64,000 nucleotides of DNA from Lepeophtheirus salmonis (taxonomy: Eukaryota > Arthropoda > Copepoda > Siphonostomatoida > Caligidae): positions 12,135,940-12,199,939 of the forward strand of contig NC_052131.2 in the NCBI RefSeq assembly GCF_016086655.4, in the 5' to 3' direction. Shown here piece by piece: positions 37,290-48,924 of this stretch. The translations under genes were made by a program, and so were the position numbers. The notes under the pieces are model-generated. The model had not been told where the DNA came from, did no database searches, and worked only from the letters and a program-made list of their open reading frames with translations. Position 1 is the stretch's first letter, and every line of letters begins with the position of its first letter.

Positions 37290-37720
37290 AAAAATTCTTA
37301 TTACCTCGGCCAACGAAGTTGAAAACATAACCTTTTTATGTTTCCTTTTTTGTTTGTTTGTCTGTGTGTTTATATGTAATCTGTATTTTGAGAATATTAC
37401 TGATTGATTTTTGGTGAAACATTGTATGAAAATTAAATGTATATTTTAAGAATAAAACGTTTTTTTGTTTAAAAGCTGGAATACAAATTAAGTTACAAAT
37501 CGATTTTAGTGACTTTTGTATGAAAGCTATGTATGCATTAAATTTTAGAAGGTCAAGGTCAAAAAACAATGTCACACAAAATCTTAGTAACCCAAAATCG
37601 GTCATTAATGTTGCAAAAAATGAGATACATCACTCAAATTAAATTTTGAGATGTCAAAATTAAAGATCACAAAAAAGGATATTAAGTTGCAAAACTCAAA
37701 TGAATGTCATTTGTTGTGAA
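37290..37720 (+). repeat. Relic of a CCTCNGCCAANGAAGTT repeat
   Basis: TTACCTCGGCCAACGAAGTT at 37300-37320, an AAAACATAACC stretch and a GTTTGTTTGTCTGTGTGT run, then GGTCAAGGTCAA at about 37550. I recall a CCTCCGCCAAGGAGGTT-headed repeat with a GTTTGTTTGT run in many aquatic animals; the link is from memory and needs a search. Confidence 0.4.
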
Positions 37721-37729
37721 TTTTTATGG

Positions 37730-38390
37730 AAAATTATTTTATACCCACTCTAGTTCATTTATTTATTTTAATGTATTGATTTATATGAATTAATGAACAT
37801 AAAAGTAATTAAAGTAACTTTGGAATTCATGCAGTTGGTATTTACTAAATCTTTAACAAAAAACTTTTAAATCTACTCTATGTATAAAATCCACCATATT
37901 ATGTTATGTAGTCTTATCATTCTTAATAATAATTTTTCTCTCCGAATATTTCAATAAATCGATAAAATATTTCATACGTGTTCATCATTTTATCCCAATA
38001 TCCTATTAAATAGTAACAAGTTATTTTTATTCCTTATTTTTGATGCTTCATTTGATTAAAAAAAAATAGAATAGTTTATATAAATCAAATGTATGAATTC
38101 AGTGGAACCCACACTAGGGTAATTTCATGTCCAGTGAAAACACTTTAGTTAGGGTATATAATGTCTATCCCAACAAAGAAACAACATGTGTAAAATTTTA
38201 AACTTATGGAGGGGCGAAGGCCCGTTTGGGAGTTCCTCAAAGTTTGGCACCCTTCGAAAGACATTCGAACTTGAGTAAGCAATTACTCCATTTTTTTTTC
38301 TTTTGCATTTAAATACTTTCAAGAGTATGAGCTTCAATAAATGCAAAATATGGAATATGTACAAAAAAAAAATTGATTTTTATTATCTAG
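37730..38390. other. AT-rich DNA, no recognised gene
   Basis: Nothing recognised. Confidence 0.35.
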
Positions 38391-38399
38391 AGTAATATT

Positions 38400-39380
38400 C
38401 AGTATGAAACACTGATTCCACTCTCGACACGGCTGCGTTGTTGCTATATTTCAAAACTTTAAGGGGTGTATCCGTTTCAAGTATAAATGCATGAAGCTTC
38501 TCGGTAGAAGCTGTGGGTTTTGCATTGATCAACCTCTCCTTTAAAAACTTCAGCTAAGTTTTGTAGGCAGCATGCAAACAAAAATTACACTTCATTTATG
38601 TTAAATGGTTGGAAAAAGACCCAAACAACTGAATCAGTTTTATAATTAGATTGTTGTATGGGCGGTAAAGGCCCTTTTTATGGTTTCTCTTTTAGTTGTC
38701 CCTCCAACTCCATCTGCTGGTCCTTTGCCATGACTTGTAACGAAAAAATGCCACGCAGCAGAGATATAAAAATCTATTTCTTGACAAATCAGGTTTAAAA
38801 ACGTTTTACAGTTTTTGTATTGACCTCCACATACGTCAAAAAAGTAATATATATTTTTATAAACGAACGTGGGCCTACAAATATCTTAATAGATAGCTCC
38901 GGAACAAATACACTGTAACTACATGATGGCAGTTGCAGTAAGAAAATAATTGTAAATGAGTTATGGAAACGATTACCATTTTTTTTTAAATAAAAGAGCC
39001 AGAGTGTATTGTCGCCTGTGAAGAATTCCAATGAAAACCTTGAGCAGCATCGTGTGCTACAAAGCAGAATTTTCAGAAAAGTATCCAATTACAAAAAAAA
39101 AATCCTTCCATAATTTCAGATTTTTGTTTCTTCAAAAAATTACTTTATACCTTAGTAATGAAGTCGTGTTTTGCCAGCTTTTCTTCTTTGTCATTAATTT
39201 TTTTAGAAAATTTTGGATTGGAATTACTATACTAGTAAGCTCTGAGCTATCAGTTGATATCCATACTGAAATTGTACTTCATCAACACTATTCTCCTCAA
39301 AGTGGTGGATCAATTTATCCTTGAGCAAGTCAGTTGTTCTGCAATTTTTACATTTACGAAAGAAACAACATGGCAATGTA
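38400..39380 (-). pseudogene. Relic of an unclassified multicopy arthropod gene family (DGVGG motif)
   Basis: On the - strand from about 39380: CKNCRTTDLLKDKLIHHFEE, a KKSWQNTTSLLR segment, MEGFFFVIGYFSEN (expected VxxDFSEN), FFDVCGGQYKNCKTF (expected FSDGxxxQYKNxxNF) near 38810, and AAWHFFVTSHGKG followed by PADGVGGTTKR near 38680. I recognise this block order from repeated, functionally unnamed proteins of arthropods and cnidarians. The spaced acidic residues suggest an RNase H-like/DDE fold, but that is inference. Several frameshifts separate the blocks. The 131-codon frame reaching up to 39622 has unrelated sequence in front of the family part. No TIRs found. Confidence 0.55.
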
Positions 39381-39389
39381 GGATTAAAA

Positions 39390-40193
39390 ACCACAGACGT
39401 TATAATGTGAAGGTAGAGGTAATATTCCGTTATCTTTGGCCCCATAACAATAAGGTTCACATTCGGTGAATAGTAGAAACACATAGATAGTGGGTATGTT
39501 AACAAAAAATTAAAAAAGCATATTTTTATATAATGTAAATTACGTAATTTATCCATATAATGCAATGATAGTAAAATGACCTTAATTGGTTGGATATATC
39601 CCGAGTAATTGCAATTTTTCATTGCAAAAATAAATAAAACCTTTTCTCGTAAACATCTCCTTTTGTTTATGAGTATCTTGTGTATGTTTCATCTATTTGA
39701 ATACTAGTTTGCGCTGCAAATTTGAAAATGACGTCACAAATCGTAATAAACATGACGCATACTTATTAATAATAATAAAAATAAACTTGCTGACAAAATA
39801 AAATTAAAGAAATTCTTAATTCAGTAAAAATCTCTATTTACAAAGAAGTAATACTCAATAAATATAAAAAAAATTGCGAAACTTTGCTAAAATAAAGTAT
39901 TCAAATCAAATCATGTTTAATCATTCATTTCACCAGCAACAACCTTGTAAGGAGGATTCACTTGGAACATTTTCGCCTATTAAGTTTTTGCCTTGTACGT
40001 ATTCGCTTTGTGTCCTGTTTGCCTTGCGACGTTTTTGCCTTGAAACTTTTTTGCCTTGTATAATAATAGAAGGAATACTACTTCTTCTTAGTTATATATT
40101 TGTTTTGAATTTTAAATGTTGTATTCCAGCTTTGAAAAATTAGAAACAAAAAGGTAAACAAGCTAGACAATAAAAATTCTTCAAACCTTAACT
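39390..40193. other. AT-rich DNA with a short GCCTTG minisatellite
   Basis: At 39970-40060 the word TTTTGCCTTG recurs at about 15-base spacing (TTTTGCCTTGTACG, TTTGCCTTGCGACG, TTTTTGCCTTGAAAC, TTTTTTGCCTTGTA). Otherwise no gene seen. Confidence 0.5.
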
Positions 40194-42667
40194 ATCGTTT
40201 ATCCAATTTGCTGAATTTTCTGGTAGGCATATGATTATATTTTTCTTCGCATGTTATGATGTTATCTTGTAGACATCACTTTCAGCTCTCAGAATTGGTT
40301 TGAAACCCCTCATGTGAGCTTTTATATCAATTCAAAACAATCAAAACAACGGATATTAAATGTGCATATTTATTTCCATTATTCCTATGTTATACATTAT
40401 TAATTAACAATGTCATCTCAATGTCAATTGTGTAGATGATGCGTACTGGAAACACTGGAATTTTAAATACGCAAATAGGCATATTACCCCATTCAAGTAT
40501 TCCGAGTGGCCTTCCTCTCTCTTAACACTGCTGAAAATGTGAGTGAATTCATGATGAGATAACTCACAAGCCTGTTCCCTGAAGTAGTCGAGTTCCCTTC
40601 TGTTCTTCACACATAAATCACCAACATGGCTCAAGATCATGTGGATTTTTGGAGTGATATCCAGTCCAATCTGTGTGTAGGCTCTGCCAAAACTCTCAAT
40701 ATCCTTCCTGGAGGTGGGGATGAGACTTTGTCTAAAGCAAGAGCATGTCACGGCATTCAGGAGTGCCATGGCCTCAGCATAACCCTTCAGGATATCAGGA
40801 AGCTCTGAATCCTTTTTCAACAGCTTCTTAACCTGATTTTCCCTCCATACTATCACACTGGTACTTTACTCTAACAATCCCGTGCTTGGCACCCCAATTG
40901 TAGCCGTTGTTATAGTATCAGAGGGAAGATCAAAGCGAGGTCCATGGACGCAGTTATTGAAGTCTTTGGCTTTAGAGAGAACAGAATCTCTCTCCTTGAA
41001 CTTCTTCGCCAGCTCTTTGATACGACCAAGAGTCCTTGGAAGCCCGGTATTTTGAAAGGATTGGCAGCCTCACAGACATAGCAAGGATGCTTAGAACTGC
41101 AAGATGAAAGCCCAAGGACAATGTTGCACATCTCCATCGAGGCATTGAAGTTCAAAGAAAATGAACTTAATGCAGAAATGAGGGTAACGATATTTTCGTA
41201 AGTTTCTTGGGCATTGGGGAGCACCACAGGGAGAAAAAGAGCTTTACTCCCGAGTCTTTGGCGCCCCTGGATATCTCAGCTGGGGAATTGTATTTCTGTA
41301 TCACATTGAGGCAAGCCTTGAAGAAACCTCCCCTTCCATCTAATCCAGCTAGATGTCATAGTCTTAGTAATTGCCTTACTACTGACAAAGAATTGAATGT
41401 AGCTCTTAACATCCTTGCAGATTGGAACAAGCCTTTTCACAAGCTCAGTAGATCTATCCTTTTGTTCTTTCCTGAACTCCAGCTCTCTCATGTGAAAAAA
41501 CTCCTGGCATTTAACTAATCCCTCTGTCAAAATCCTCTGGAGGTTTAGCTTAACGAAAATTCTGCCAAGATCTTTCCTCAAACATTTTGCGACCTGGAGG
41601 GTATGGCTACCTAACAGATTGGCAAAATCCTGTTTAGAGAGGAAAGTTTGAGCAGAGATCTGGCTTGAGTTAGCTTGAAGTAAGCTTCCACCCATCTGAA
41701 CATGGGATGGTCGTCCGGAGACGTTTGGCAGAACAATATTACCAGAACAAGATGGGATCAGGTCAGTCAGTGCAGCATTGACAAGAAGGGATTTTCCTTT
41801 CGTTGACATTGTTGTTAGAATGTCCGAAGATCTTGCTATTAGATGAAAGGTATGTCTGATCCCTTTTCCAACCTCTTGGTTGCATTTAGAACAGATCTGG
41901 AGAACCTAGGGAGAGTTTTGGGTCTACCAAGAGGAACAAGAGAATCAAGAGTCTTTTTATATGACATGCCGATCTCACCAATGTAACAGTTACAGTTAAC
42001 TTTGGGGCTATGGTTGGCCCTAGTGGGCAGAGAAAGGTTGTAGAAATAATTTATAACCTCCAAGAACTTAAAAGCCGCTTGAATAGCTTGTGGCTTTGAA
42101 ATAGAACTTCACTGCTAAGTCCGCTTCCTCAGGAAGAAACGGCATTAATTGCATATCGTAGATAGAAGACAGCCCCGATGTTCCATTTAGTCACTAAAAA
42201 CGAAATCGTTGACCTTTCGCTTTGCTCTTCTGAGAGAGGCCTCAAAAGAGCTTTTTTCCAACATGCCAAACAAACCTTGGCACAATGTGCCTTGTGATAT
42301 CCTCTTGAAGGCATCTTCTTACTTAGTGTTTTCTATATTTACAAAAAAAAGAAAAAAAAAACATGCTTGTAATATACCTATTTAAGCATTTAAAATTGAA
42401 TTAGCACGTTCTTTTACTTCCAGTGTGCATCAACTACACAATTACATGGGTGAAGATGACATTGTTAATTAATAATATAATAACAAAGAACAATGGAATT
42501 AAATATGCACATTTAGTATCCTTTGTTTTGTTTTGAATTGATATAAAATCTCACATGAGGGATTTCATACCAATTCTGTGAGTGATATCTACAAGATAAG
42601 ATCATAAGATGCGAAGAAAAATATAGTCATATGCCAACCAGAAAATTCAACAAATTGGATAAACGAT
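40194..42667 (-). mobile_element. Candidate novel DNA transposon with about 250-bp terminal inverted repeats
   Basis: The left arm (40194-40450) and right arm (about 42419-42667) are inverted copies over their whole length: ATCGTTTATCCAATTTG, GAATTTTCTGGT, ATATTTTTCTTCGCAT, CCCTCATGTGAG, AATGTGCATATTTA and ATTAATTAACAATGTCATCT occur in both in the same order. The arms enclose the decayed gene at 40413-42314 on the - strand. Outside the arms no clear target duplication is visible (TTAACT on the left, TTAGTG on the right). Long arms plus a single enclosed gene are the hallmark of a foldback-type DNA transposon. Confidence 0.7.
40413..42314 (-). pseudogene. Decayed cysteine-rich metazoan repeat protein (candidate transposase)
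   Basis: Blocks on the - strand: HCAKVCLACWKKALLRPLSE at 42314 on (zinc-knuckle-like CxxC), CSKCNQEVGKGIRH near 41880, LSKQDFANLLGSHTLQVAK and LRKDLGR near 41600, KDVKSYIQFFVSSK near 41390, IRWKGRFLQGLPQ (family form IGxDGGxGFLKxCL) near 41320, PNAQETYENI near 41210, LGLSSCSSKHPCYVC near 41090, and in the last frame TPKIHMILSHVGDL, REQACELSHHEF and the stop at 40413. I recognise the order CxxC - GKGI - DGG - HPCxxC - KVHxxxxHxxDF - EQxxESxHHxF from a widespread unnamed family in arthropods and cnidarians. At least five stops or frameshifts are present. Role as transposase is inferred from the flanking inverted repeats. Confidence 0.6.
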
Positions 42668-43405
42668 TTAGTGGGGGATTTAAAATCATGTTTTTGACCA
42701 CATTTAGAAATTGCAAAGTTGACTGCTATGGTTCCTTGCCAGGAATATTTATTTTTAAGAGATTCTGAAACCCAAATGTCACAGCTTTTGAGTTTTGGGT
42801 GTCATTTTAATGGTAGATTTTTTTTCAAAACTATGCTCCTCCAGCTCACTGTGTATAAATATATTTCTATAAGATATATCTTTTGATATTTACTTTTTCT
42901 TATTTTTAGATGGATTACAGATACAACACTGAAAACCTTTTTAATTATTGTTGTACTAAGTTAGAGGTTTTGTTGAGTTAAAGTACTCGAATCCAGTATT
43001 TATATTTATAATTGTTTCAAATCCTTTTTTTTTTCTTCATGAAATCATTGTTATGTATAATTAGTCAGTTGATTATATATCCCTTCTGTATTTGTTTTTT
43101 TAGTGCATCAATTACAATTAATCGACTATATAAAGTTATTACGACACATCAAAAAGGGTTATAAGAATAATTTGAATATAGAAATTGACGATAATTCATA
43201 TTAGAAAACAAATGTTGAGATAAATCACTTTAGTTTTCTTTTATGTTCACGGGCCTCTTATAATAGGTTAGTAGGAGGACATTAATTATTTTACGTTTTA
43301 TAAGTTCGATTAGTTTACGCTAAATTTCTTTTTATAAAAATAAAATTTCACACTAAAAAACTTTTTAGACAGTTTTGTGATTGTTCGTGACCAGCGAAGA
43401 TAAAC
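42668..43405. other. AT-rich DNA, no recognised gene
   Basis: Nothing recognised. Confidence 0.35.
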
Positions 43406-43409
43406 ATAG

Positions 43410-43940
43410 GTGAATCCGTAGGCAGTGGACTGGAGGCGATGGAAAGATATGTAATTTTTATATTTTACTAGGAAATTTAAAATTTGAATTTTTTTTTTTT
43501 TTTAAAAGATTATACTCGAAATTTTTTTTTCAAAAAATTTAATTTAGGAAATTAAACTGAATTGTTCAATTTTTTTTTTGCAAAATTTTATTTTTCGTTC
43601 TTTAGCAATGGATTTTTAAAGTTTTATCCCTAAAAAGTTAAAATATTATAATTTTTTTTTTCAAAAAATTATAATTTTAGAAATTTAATTTAGGATTTTT
43701 TTTTTTCCAAAAAAAAAAAAATTTTGTGTAAACCTGAGTAATTTTGAAAAAATTGCAAATAAATTAATTTTTGTAAAACTTATGGATTTTTGAAATTTTT
43801 TGAGAATAATTTGAATTTTTAAATTTTTTTTCCAATTTTTTTTTTTTGAAATTTATTTTTTGAAACTTTTTTGCAAAAAATGTTAGTTTTTAGATTTTTT
43901 CTCAAAAATAATTCAAAAACCAAGCCTTCCTTAAAAAAAA
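43410..43940 (+). repeat. Repeat family F copy
   Basis: Head GAATCCGTAGGCAGTGGACT followed by GGAGGCGATGG, then a long array of ATTTTTGAAATTTTTTT and CAAAAAATT words like 5343-5890. Confidence 0.5.
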
Positions 43941-43959
43941 GTATAAATCCTGCTACTGA

Positions 43960-45735
43960 AGTATGTTGATAGTGTTTATGGTAACAGAAAACTACGTGCA
44001 AATTTGGTTACGTCGATTGTGGTCCCGTAATTTTGATGTTAAATATTTTCTAAAAATTGTCGGAAATATTGGTGAAATAATGGAAATTGGCGAGTTCTAC
44101 CGTCATGCAAGCACTGTTTTGATTGCCAAGGAAATAAAAATTAATGGGAAAAAAATCCATTAAAAATTATGGATATCTTTTTACTAGAACCATGATTAAA
44201 GATATGAGGGGATGTAATACGTATTTCTATTTTATGGCTGTTGATTCATTGCCATAAAATGTTTTCGTATCTAAATTTATATATAACATAGACGAAATGA
44301 ATATATTTATATACCAACACATAAAAGTAGGTTAAACTCATTTGAACCATTTTGTATGTAATTAATCTTTTAAGAAAATAATGTAAATTCATAATACAAA
44401 TATATCCAGTTTTTTATTATTGTTTTTTTCAATTTGAAAGTAATGTAACTTTTTCAACACTTCTACATATACTCCTAATGCAATTACACATTACACGTTC
44501 CTTCCAGAAGGAAATTATTATTTTTATTATTCCGATGTTATTGTTGTTATTTTTGCACATTAAAACAAACATACAATTTTTAAAAACTAATAGGTTTTTT
44601 TCAGGTATAAACGTATATTTTTGTGGGTTCTACTAAATTATATTTATGAGCATCTTTAAAATATCAACAAAAGTTTTATTAGGTAAGAGCACGATGTTTC
44701 ATATCACATTCTTCATGCCAATCTTTTTTTGTCATAACATAATTATTAAACCAGGTGTTTGATGAGCTTTTCATTTTGGTACATGTTCTTTTAGATAATG
44801 TAGGATAACGAAGACTAAGGTGGACAATGTCTAAAATAGAAGTATTTATTGAGTGGATAATCAAATATACTGTCTGTTCAGTTTATTTCAAGAGTTTCAT
44901 TCAATTTTTAAATATACGTTACATATTAAATCATTTAACTTAGGATTGTTATAGTCATTAATATTTGAAAAAACAATTACTACTCCTTCCTATTGTACGA
45001 CAGTAGAATTAATAATACTGATCGTATTTTAATATTCGGTACCCAAACTGGACTCGAGGATTTGGAAAAAAATACGAACTGGTCATGTTGCTGTTGTCCT
45101 ACTATATATTACCAGATTTTTACGTTACATGTTGTGATAAAAAACATTAGTGTCCTTAGACTTTTTTGCAATGCTCCCAGTAAAACCTCAAGGTGATAAC
45201 AATTTATTTTTAGAAAAATTAAAGAATTATCCCCTTCTCTAAATCCTGAAACACTCATGATAGATTTCGAAAAATTTGGCATGAACGCTTTTAGAGAAGT
45301 ATTTCCCTCAACAACAAATATTACTGGATGTTTATTCCATCTGGTCGAAAATGTATATCACCACGTCGTAAACTTGGGAGTGTTCCTCGGATATTAACTT
45401 TGATATTAAAGTAAAATGTATAACAGCTTTAGCATTTCTCCTTGTAACAGATGTCGTTCCGCGATTCGTCGATTTAACGGAGGATAATGATAAACCTCAA
45501 GAACTAGTTTCTTATGTTGAAACTTACTACATTGAAGAAGAATAGGGTCAGGGGGAATCGAGGAGAACAGTGCGACCAATATTTCCAATAGATTTATTGA
45601 ACATGCACAAAAGGAAAATTAATGGAATAGGCAGGATAAACAATAGTATAGAGGGGTTCCATAATGCTATTCAAAGTTCCTTAACAGCTTGCCACCCAAA
45701 TTTATGGAAAATAACGGATGTTACTTGAGACTGCA
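43960..45735 (+). pseudogene. MULE transposase relic
   Basis: From 44993 the frame reads DRILIFGTQTGLEDLEKNTN, then PTIYYQIFTLHVV (MULE first-Asp region, with the Asp lost). After an in-frame stop, NPETLMIDFEKFGMNAFREV and TGCLFHL (second Asp, DFE...GC.FH) follow in the same frame to 45395. A frameshift leads to CITALAFLLVTDVVPRFVDL, a TAG, then FPIDLLNMHKR and INNSIEGFHNAIQ (catalytic Glu in NSxEGxH) ending near 45728. A decayed FLYWCH-like stretch (IGEFYRHAS) lies at about 44090. Between 44165 and 44990 nothing coding is seen. Inactive. Confidence 0.65.
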
Positions 45736-45744
45736 ATATAAGTA

Positions 45745-46996
45745 TCTTATATTAATAATAGTAAGGGGATTTTCTTGTGTTTCTAATCTGTTCTTCTTTT
45801 CTATTTTTTGTATTCTTTATGATTGTATCTTAGAGTCAGTAATAAATTAGCACTCAGCATGTTTGCTAGTAAGTTTCATGGTGAAATTACTGTTTTTCTA
45901 ACTAAATATACCGATAGGTAGGAATATTAGTTTATGGAATGCATCCATGAATGGAGTAAAGAGCTAATAAATATTATTTCATCTACTTCTCTCTCTTCAA
46001 CCACCAGAACCACAAAAAGACGACACAAGAACTGAAATTCAGTCCCTTCGAAAAAATGGGGTGCTGTTGATTCCATTAATTTTGATTTTCACATTTAAAA
46101 TATAATTTTATTATTTTTATAATATGCTTTAAGGTCTAGCTTTTTAGCTAGTAAAAAAAGAAATAATAATCAACAAATAGCACCAATTAATAAATCCCTA
46201 AGTGAGAGTGTGATAATGTGTGTAGATATATGTATATGGTTAATAGTTGTGGGTGTGATAGAACTTTGTGATTCTGCAGGAAAGAATGAAAATATTTGTC
46301 CACAGTCCCTTAGCAACAGCTCTTTCCATAACTTTCTTCACCACTTGAACAGTCCACAATTTCCAAGAGATGACTGCGTTCTCTCTGTTTGGCTGACAAG
46401 CAATATAACTAAACAAAAGTCGTCCCTCCAGACTGGGTTGAACCTTTAAATGGCCACTGAAGTTACACATATTTCAGTAAAGCCAAATTTTTGATAGTGT
46501 TTTTTGCCTATTTCAGACGAGTAACATCCATATCGCAAAAATGTAACATCCGTAACAGCAATGTTTTGTAAATCTTTCTTTTACAGAAAAAAAGTTCCTT
46601 ACAAAATAATATTTAACATTGTTAGTCTTTTAAAGATAAATTGACAGAGTTTTCATCATGTTTTCAGTGAGTACAAAAAGCTTGTCCATTTCCGTTACAT
46701 CCGTAACACTGGGTATTTTCGCTTCCCTAAATAACTAAAGGTTTAAAAACATTTCATATTGCAGGCTTATCTTTATACCAATATGTGTAACTAAGATATA
46801 TATATTCAATTTTCTAATTCAAATCAATAGCTTGTTAATGTTAAGCTCAGTTTCCAAATTTATCTCCGAAGGTAACGTCCATAACGATGGAATTGCTCAT
46901 ATATATGAACCATTTAAGAAGAAATGAAATTGAACATTGTCAATGTTATTTACCGCCCCCTCCTTTGCCCGAGCAACGCCGGGTAACACTTGCTAG
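45745..46996 (+). mobile_element. Candidate non-autonomous Helitron
   Basis: The 3' end has a small hairpin CCCG-AGCAACGC-CGGG at 46968-46983 followed nine bases later by CTAG and then T, as in animal Helitrons. The 5' candidate end is A|TCTTATATTAATAATAG at 45745, again with the A|TC junction. The interior (about 1.25 kb) repeats words such as GTAACATCCGTAACA and contains no Rep/helicase motifs. It starts right after the MULE relic. Confidence 0.5.
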
Positions 46997-47689
46997 TAAA
47001 TTAGAAAAAAAACGCTTTACATGCAATCAGATCATGACTTAACAGGATAGAACAAAATTTAACAAAATGTAATATGAATGAATTTCAAATTTGACAACTT
47101 TAATCAAGTAATGATTGTTCACATACAAATTTAAAAACTTTGGGCAACACTTTTTTTATCATTTCTATAATTCAAAATTGACATTTATATTTTTTTTTAT
47201 TCTTTTTTATAAAAAACGCCAAAAAAAAGTATGGCTATTAATGGAACTGAGACCGATATATTGTTTCAGGAAACAAAACTGTGAGATCTGAAACAATCTT
47301 GTTTTTTTATTCTAACAGGAAAAAAAATTTTAACAGAAGAAATACCTAACTTTTTTATCAAAATAGAAAGAACCCTTAAAGTTTTATAGCTAAAATAGTT
47401 CAAAAATAACGGTGCAACAATTAAAAGTGAGTTTGCACATGACAAGCTCCGTACAGATCAACTTACTTCTAAACGGACTAAATTTTTTTTTTTTTTTTTA
47501 AAACAGATATTTAAATACTCGGAATATAATCTTCAAACATAAGCAGTTCTTATTTTAAAAATGAAGAAGTTTTCTCTTATGAATAAGAAACGTTTGTGGT
47601 CACAAAATCTCTTTAAAAAAAAAAGATTTAAAAAAAAATGTTCTTGAACAAACTCATCTTCCGTCGATAGATACCATCCTTCAAGAATA
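46997..47689. other. AT-rich DNA, no recognised gene
   Basis: Nothing recognised. Confidence 0.35.
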
Positions 47690-47900
47690 ATTACCAGGTG
47701 TTACTTGAAAGAAAACTGAACACTTAATAATTCAATAATTAATTAAGTTTGAGTTATTTAAATTAATTCATATTTATATATATTAAAGCATAAACAATTA
47801 GTTACAAAACAAAGCAACCTTGAGCACATTTCAAGCATTTAGGCGTCTTTAGGACTCCCATCTACGCCGTCAGTAAGTCCGAAACGTTGGAGTGGTAGAT
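47690..47900 (+). mobile_element. 5' fragment of a Tc1/mariner element
   Basis: ACTGAACACTTAATAATTCA, AAGTTTGAGTTATTTAAATT, ACAATTAGTTACAAAACAAA, then a coding remnant GVFRTPIYAVSKSETLE, the decayed form of GVSKTTIYAV. The same order appears at 59150-59375. Confidence 0.5.
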
Positions 47901-48924
47901 GTTATTATATTTGATATCATAGCCAATAGAAAATTTCATCAAAAAGAGCTTTTAATGTAAACTTATCAAACCCAACAAGTTTAAAGATCACTTAAAGCAC
48001 TAAACAGCAATTTATGTTTATAAGATTCAGTAGATTTTTAGTTGTTATAATATAAAAATCACGCAATTTCCTACAAATAAAATATGTAAGAGTTTCTCCA
48101 AAAGATATTTTGAAGCAAAAACTATTTAACAATATTTGTTTAAATGTTGGCCAAAATTTCATGGCTCACAAAGAAACAAACATTTTTTTTTTTTTTTAGA
48201 ATAAGGATCTCACTATTTTACACAATATATTAATATAAAAAAACGTCAACTAAAGTTTTTACAATGATATAGTAAAATGGATAATTATATGTCTATATAT
48301 TTATACAAAATCTATGCATGGAATTATCATATGTACATTAAACACGTGTGATGTACACAAAAATAACTTATTCGTACAGGCTTTAAGGTATATATTATAT
48401 ACATCAAATAAGAAAAGAAAAAACAGGCACCTACACAGGTGGAGTGTGAGTCAGGAACATAAGATTTTAATAGTACATTCATATTTTAACGACCGAAGCC
48501 TTTAGTACATTTGATTACAGACTGGAATCATCAGTTGTTATTAATATATGACAGAACTTGATTAAATTTATTTGGCTAATCTGAAGCGGAATAAAGGTAG
48601 TTTAACACATCTATCATGCTTGTACAGTGTACACGTATGTATATACATGTACAACTTTTGGAATGGACCAAAAGACAATAATAATAATCTTCAAACCCCA
48701 GCAACTCTCCCTTACAAAATAAAGAAATACTGTCATATAAAATGTTTCTTGTTTGGCTAAAGAGACTCCAAGGCAAGGTGACTATATATAAAGTGTGTTG
48801 ATAAGATACTTGCAGCGCAGTCTGGTTGACGTTAGCTGACAACTTGTTTATATGAAGTCACAAAGGATTCAATTTTAGTGTTACTCACTATTGTTAAGTG
48901 ACAACTCATATTATTCCAAGAATT
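47901..48924. other. AT-rich DNA, no recognised gene
   Basis: Nothing recognised; overlapping frames at 48572-48842 on both strands look accidental. Confidence 0.35.
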
